Shown here: positions 5,935 through 6,366 of the stretch, one piece after another
How positions within the stretch are numbered: the first letter of the stretch is position 1
Layout: each line of letters starts with the position of its first letter
The notes under the pieces: model-generated
The model's database searches: none
What the model saw: only the letters and a program-made list of their open reading frames with translations
Told to the model about the DNA's origin: nothing
Source of the DNA: Lentimicrobiaceae bacterium
GTDB lineage: Bacteria > Bacteroidota > Bacteroidia > Bacteroidales > WCHB1-69
DNA length: 6,366 nucleotides
Assembly (NCBI GenBank): GCA_009787675.1
Contig: WQSU01000155.1
Location: forward strand, 1-6,366
Direction of reading: 5' to 3'
Made by a program: the position numbers and the translations under genes

Positions 5935-6019
5935 TGCGAGTATTGCTTCTGGAACAAGCGAAACCGGCACAAAAACTTTCCGTGCCGTATTAATTATACC
6001 GTAGTAAATTTGACTCGCA
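5935..6019. terminator. Nested inverted repeats between convergent genes, possible bidirectional terminator
   Basis: CGGCAC (5965-5970) and GTGCCG (5982-5987) form a perfect 6-bp stem with an 11-nt loop, about 50 bp after the operon's last stop. An outer exact pair TGCGAGT/ACTCGCA (5935-5941/6013-6019) encloses it. Downstream sequence is AT-rich on the plus strand (TATTAATTATA) but has no long T run in either direction, so intrinsic termination would be weak. Its place between a plus-strand operon end and a minus-strand gene end suits a shared terminator. Confidence 0.4.
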
Positions 6020-6029
6020 AAATGAAAAG

Positions 6030-6366
6030 CTATTCCCAAATCACGTCGCAAGCTAAATAATCTTGAATAACAATTCGTATATGTATGTTATTGGAAAGTG
6101 AAGCATGATAGCGATACATCCCATTTTGTATAGTTATCCAATCATGGAAGATTTGAGAGCCATTGTCCACGATAAGCATACGATGCATAGCGCGACTACC
6201 AATTTCGGGACATAAAGTCGGGGCAGGTGGATTTTCAAAGGTTTGTTTCTCATGTGGCATCATTCGATCAAGCGGCAAACATTGTATTATCGCCGGTTCA
6301 TCAAGACAATGTTCATGTAACTCATAAAAAGCATGACCTCTGGCAAGTTTTGTTATTACAGCACCG
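6030..6366 (-). CDS. C-terminal part of an uncharacterised protein, possibly HNH-nuclease family (partial)
   Basis: The minus-strand frame runs open from the window edge to a TAG at 6032-6030, giving 111 residues without a start, so the 5' part is outside the window. Visible landmarks are KLARGHAFYELHEHC, PEIGSRAMHRM, WITIQNGMYRY and the end YLACDVIWE. These resemble the C-terminal region of a widespread bacterial family often labelled HNH endonuclease or hypothetical, but this rests on memory and no HNH core (His-Asn-His) is in the visible part. A TTG near 6278 could be misread as a start, but coding continues upstream of it in good register. The gene converges on the defence operon. Its composition is less AT-rich than the operon, so it may belong to a different cargo unit. 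Confidence 0.6.
   Translation of the reverse strand, partial: GAVITKLARGHAFYELHEHCLDEPAIIQCLPLDRMMPHEKQTFENPPAPTLCPEIGSRAMHRMLIVDNGSQIFHDWITIQNGMYRYHASLSNNIHIRIVIQDYLACDVIWE

Overview
The window joins two unlike stretches of DNA. Positions 1-755 hold the 5' part of a tyrosine recombinase on the minus strand, with moderate GC and a clear Shine-Dalgarno. Positions 1503-5914 hold a compact AT-rich four-gene operon on the plus strand with weak ribosome binding sites. The recombinase N-terminus resembles integrases I associate with Planctomycetes and related phyla. The operon's composition and its one good promoter candidate look Bacteroidetes-like. The likeliest reading is a mobile island in an environmental or gut bacterium carrying imported defence genes; the host phylum cannot be fixed from this sequence.

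Layout: (1) 1-755, partial integrase. (2) 756-1502, noncoding: an 18-bp perfect palindrome (778-795) before the integrase start, the 3' half of a tRNA-Thr(CGT) gene (872-913, minus) that is very probably the attachment site, four CCCTTA-type repeats at 20/20/11-bp spacing (1044-1112), and a putative promoter (1264-1294) and terminator-like hairpin (1404-1428) before the operon. (3) 1503-5914, the operon: C5-cytosine DNA methyltransferase; a 710-residue protein with a MORC/paraMORC-like GHKL ATPase at its N-terminus and a histidine-kinase core at its C-terminus; a receiver-domain protein; and a small protein with a caspase/CHAT-like His...Cys signature. The genes overlap by 8 bp, are 2 bp apart, and overlap by 4 bp, so they are almost certainly co-transcribed. 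(4) 5915-6029, a convergent intergenic region with nested inverted repeats. (5) 6030-6366, the C-terminal 111 residues of a minus-strand gene, possibly of an HNH-type nuclease family.

Proposed joint function (inference): the methyltransferase marks host DNA. The GHKL module, of a class known from restriction-modification-like operons, surveys DNA and drives the fused kinase core when it meets foreign or unmodified DNA. The kinase phosphorylates the receiver protein, and this unleashes the caspase-like peptidase, giving abortive infection or cell suicide. A self/non-self DNA mark, a two-component relay and a protease effector together in four tightly linked genes next to an integrase attachment site form the most notable system in the window.
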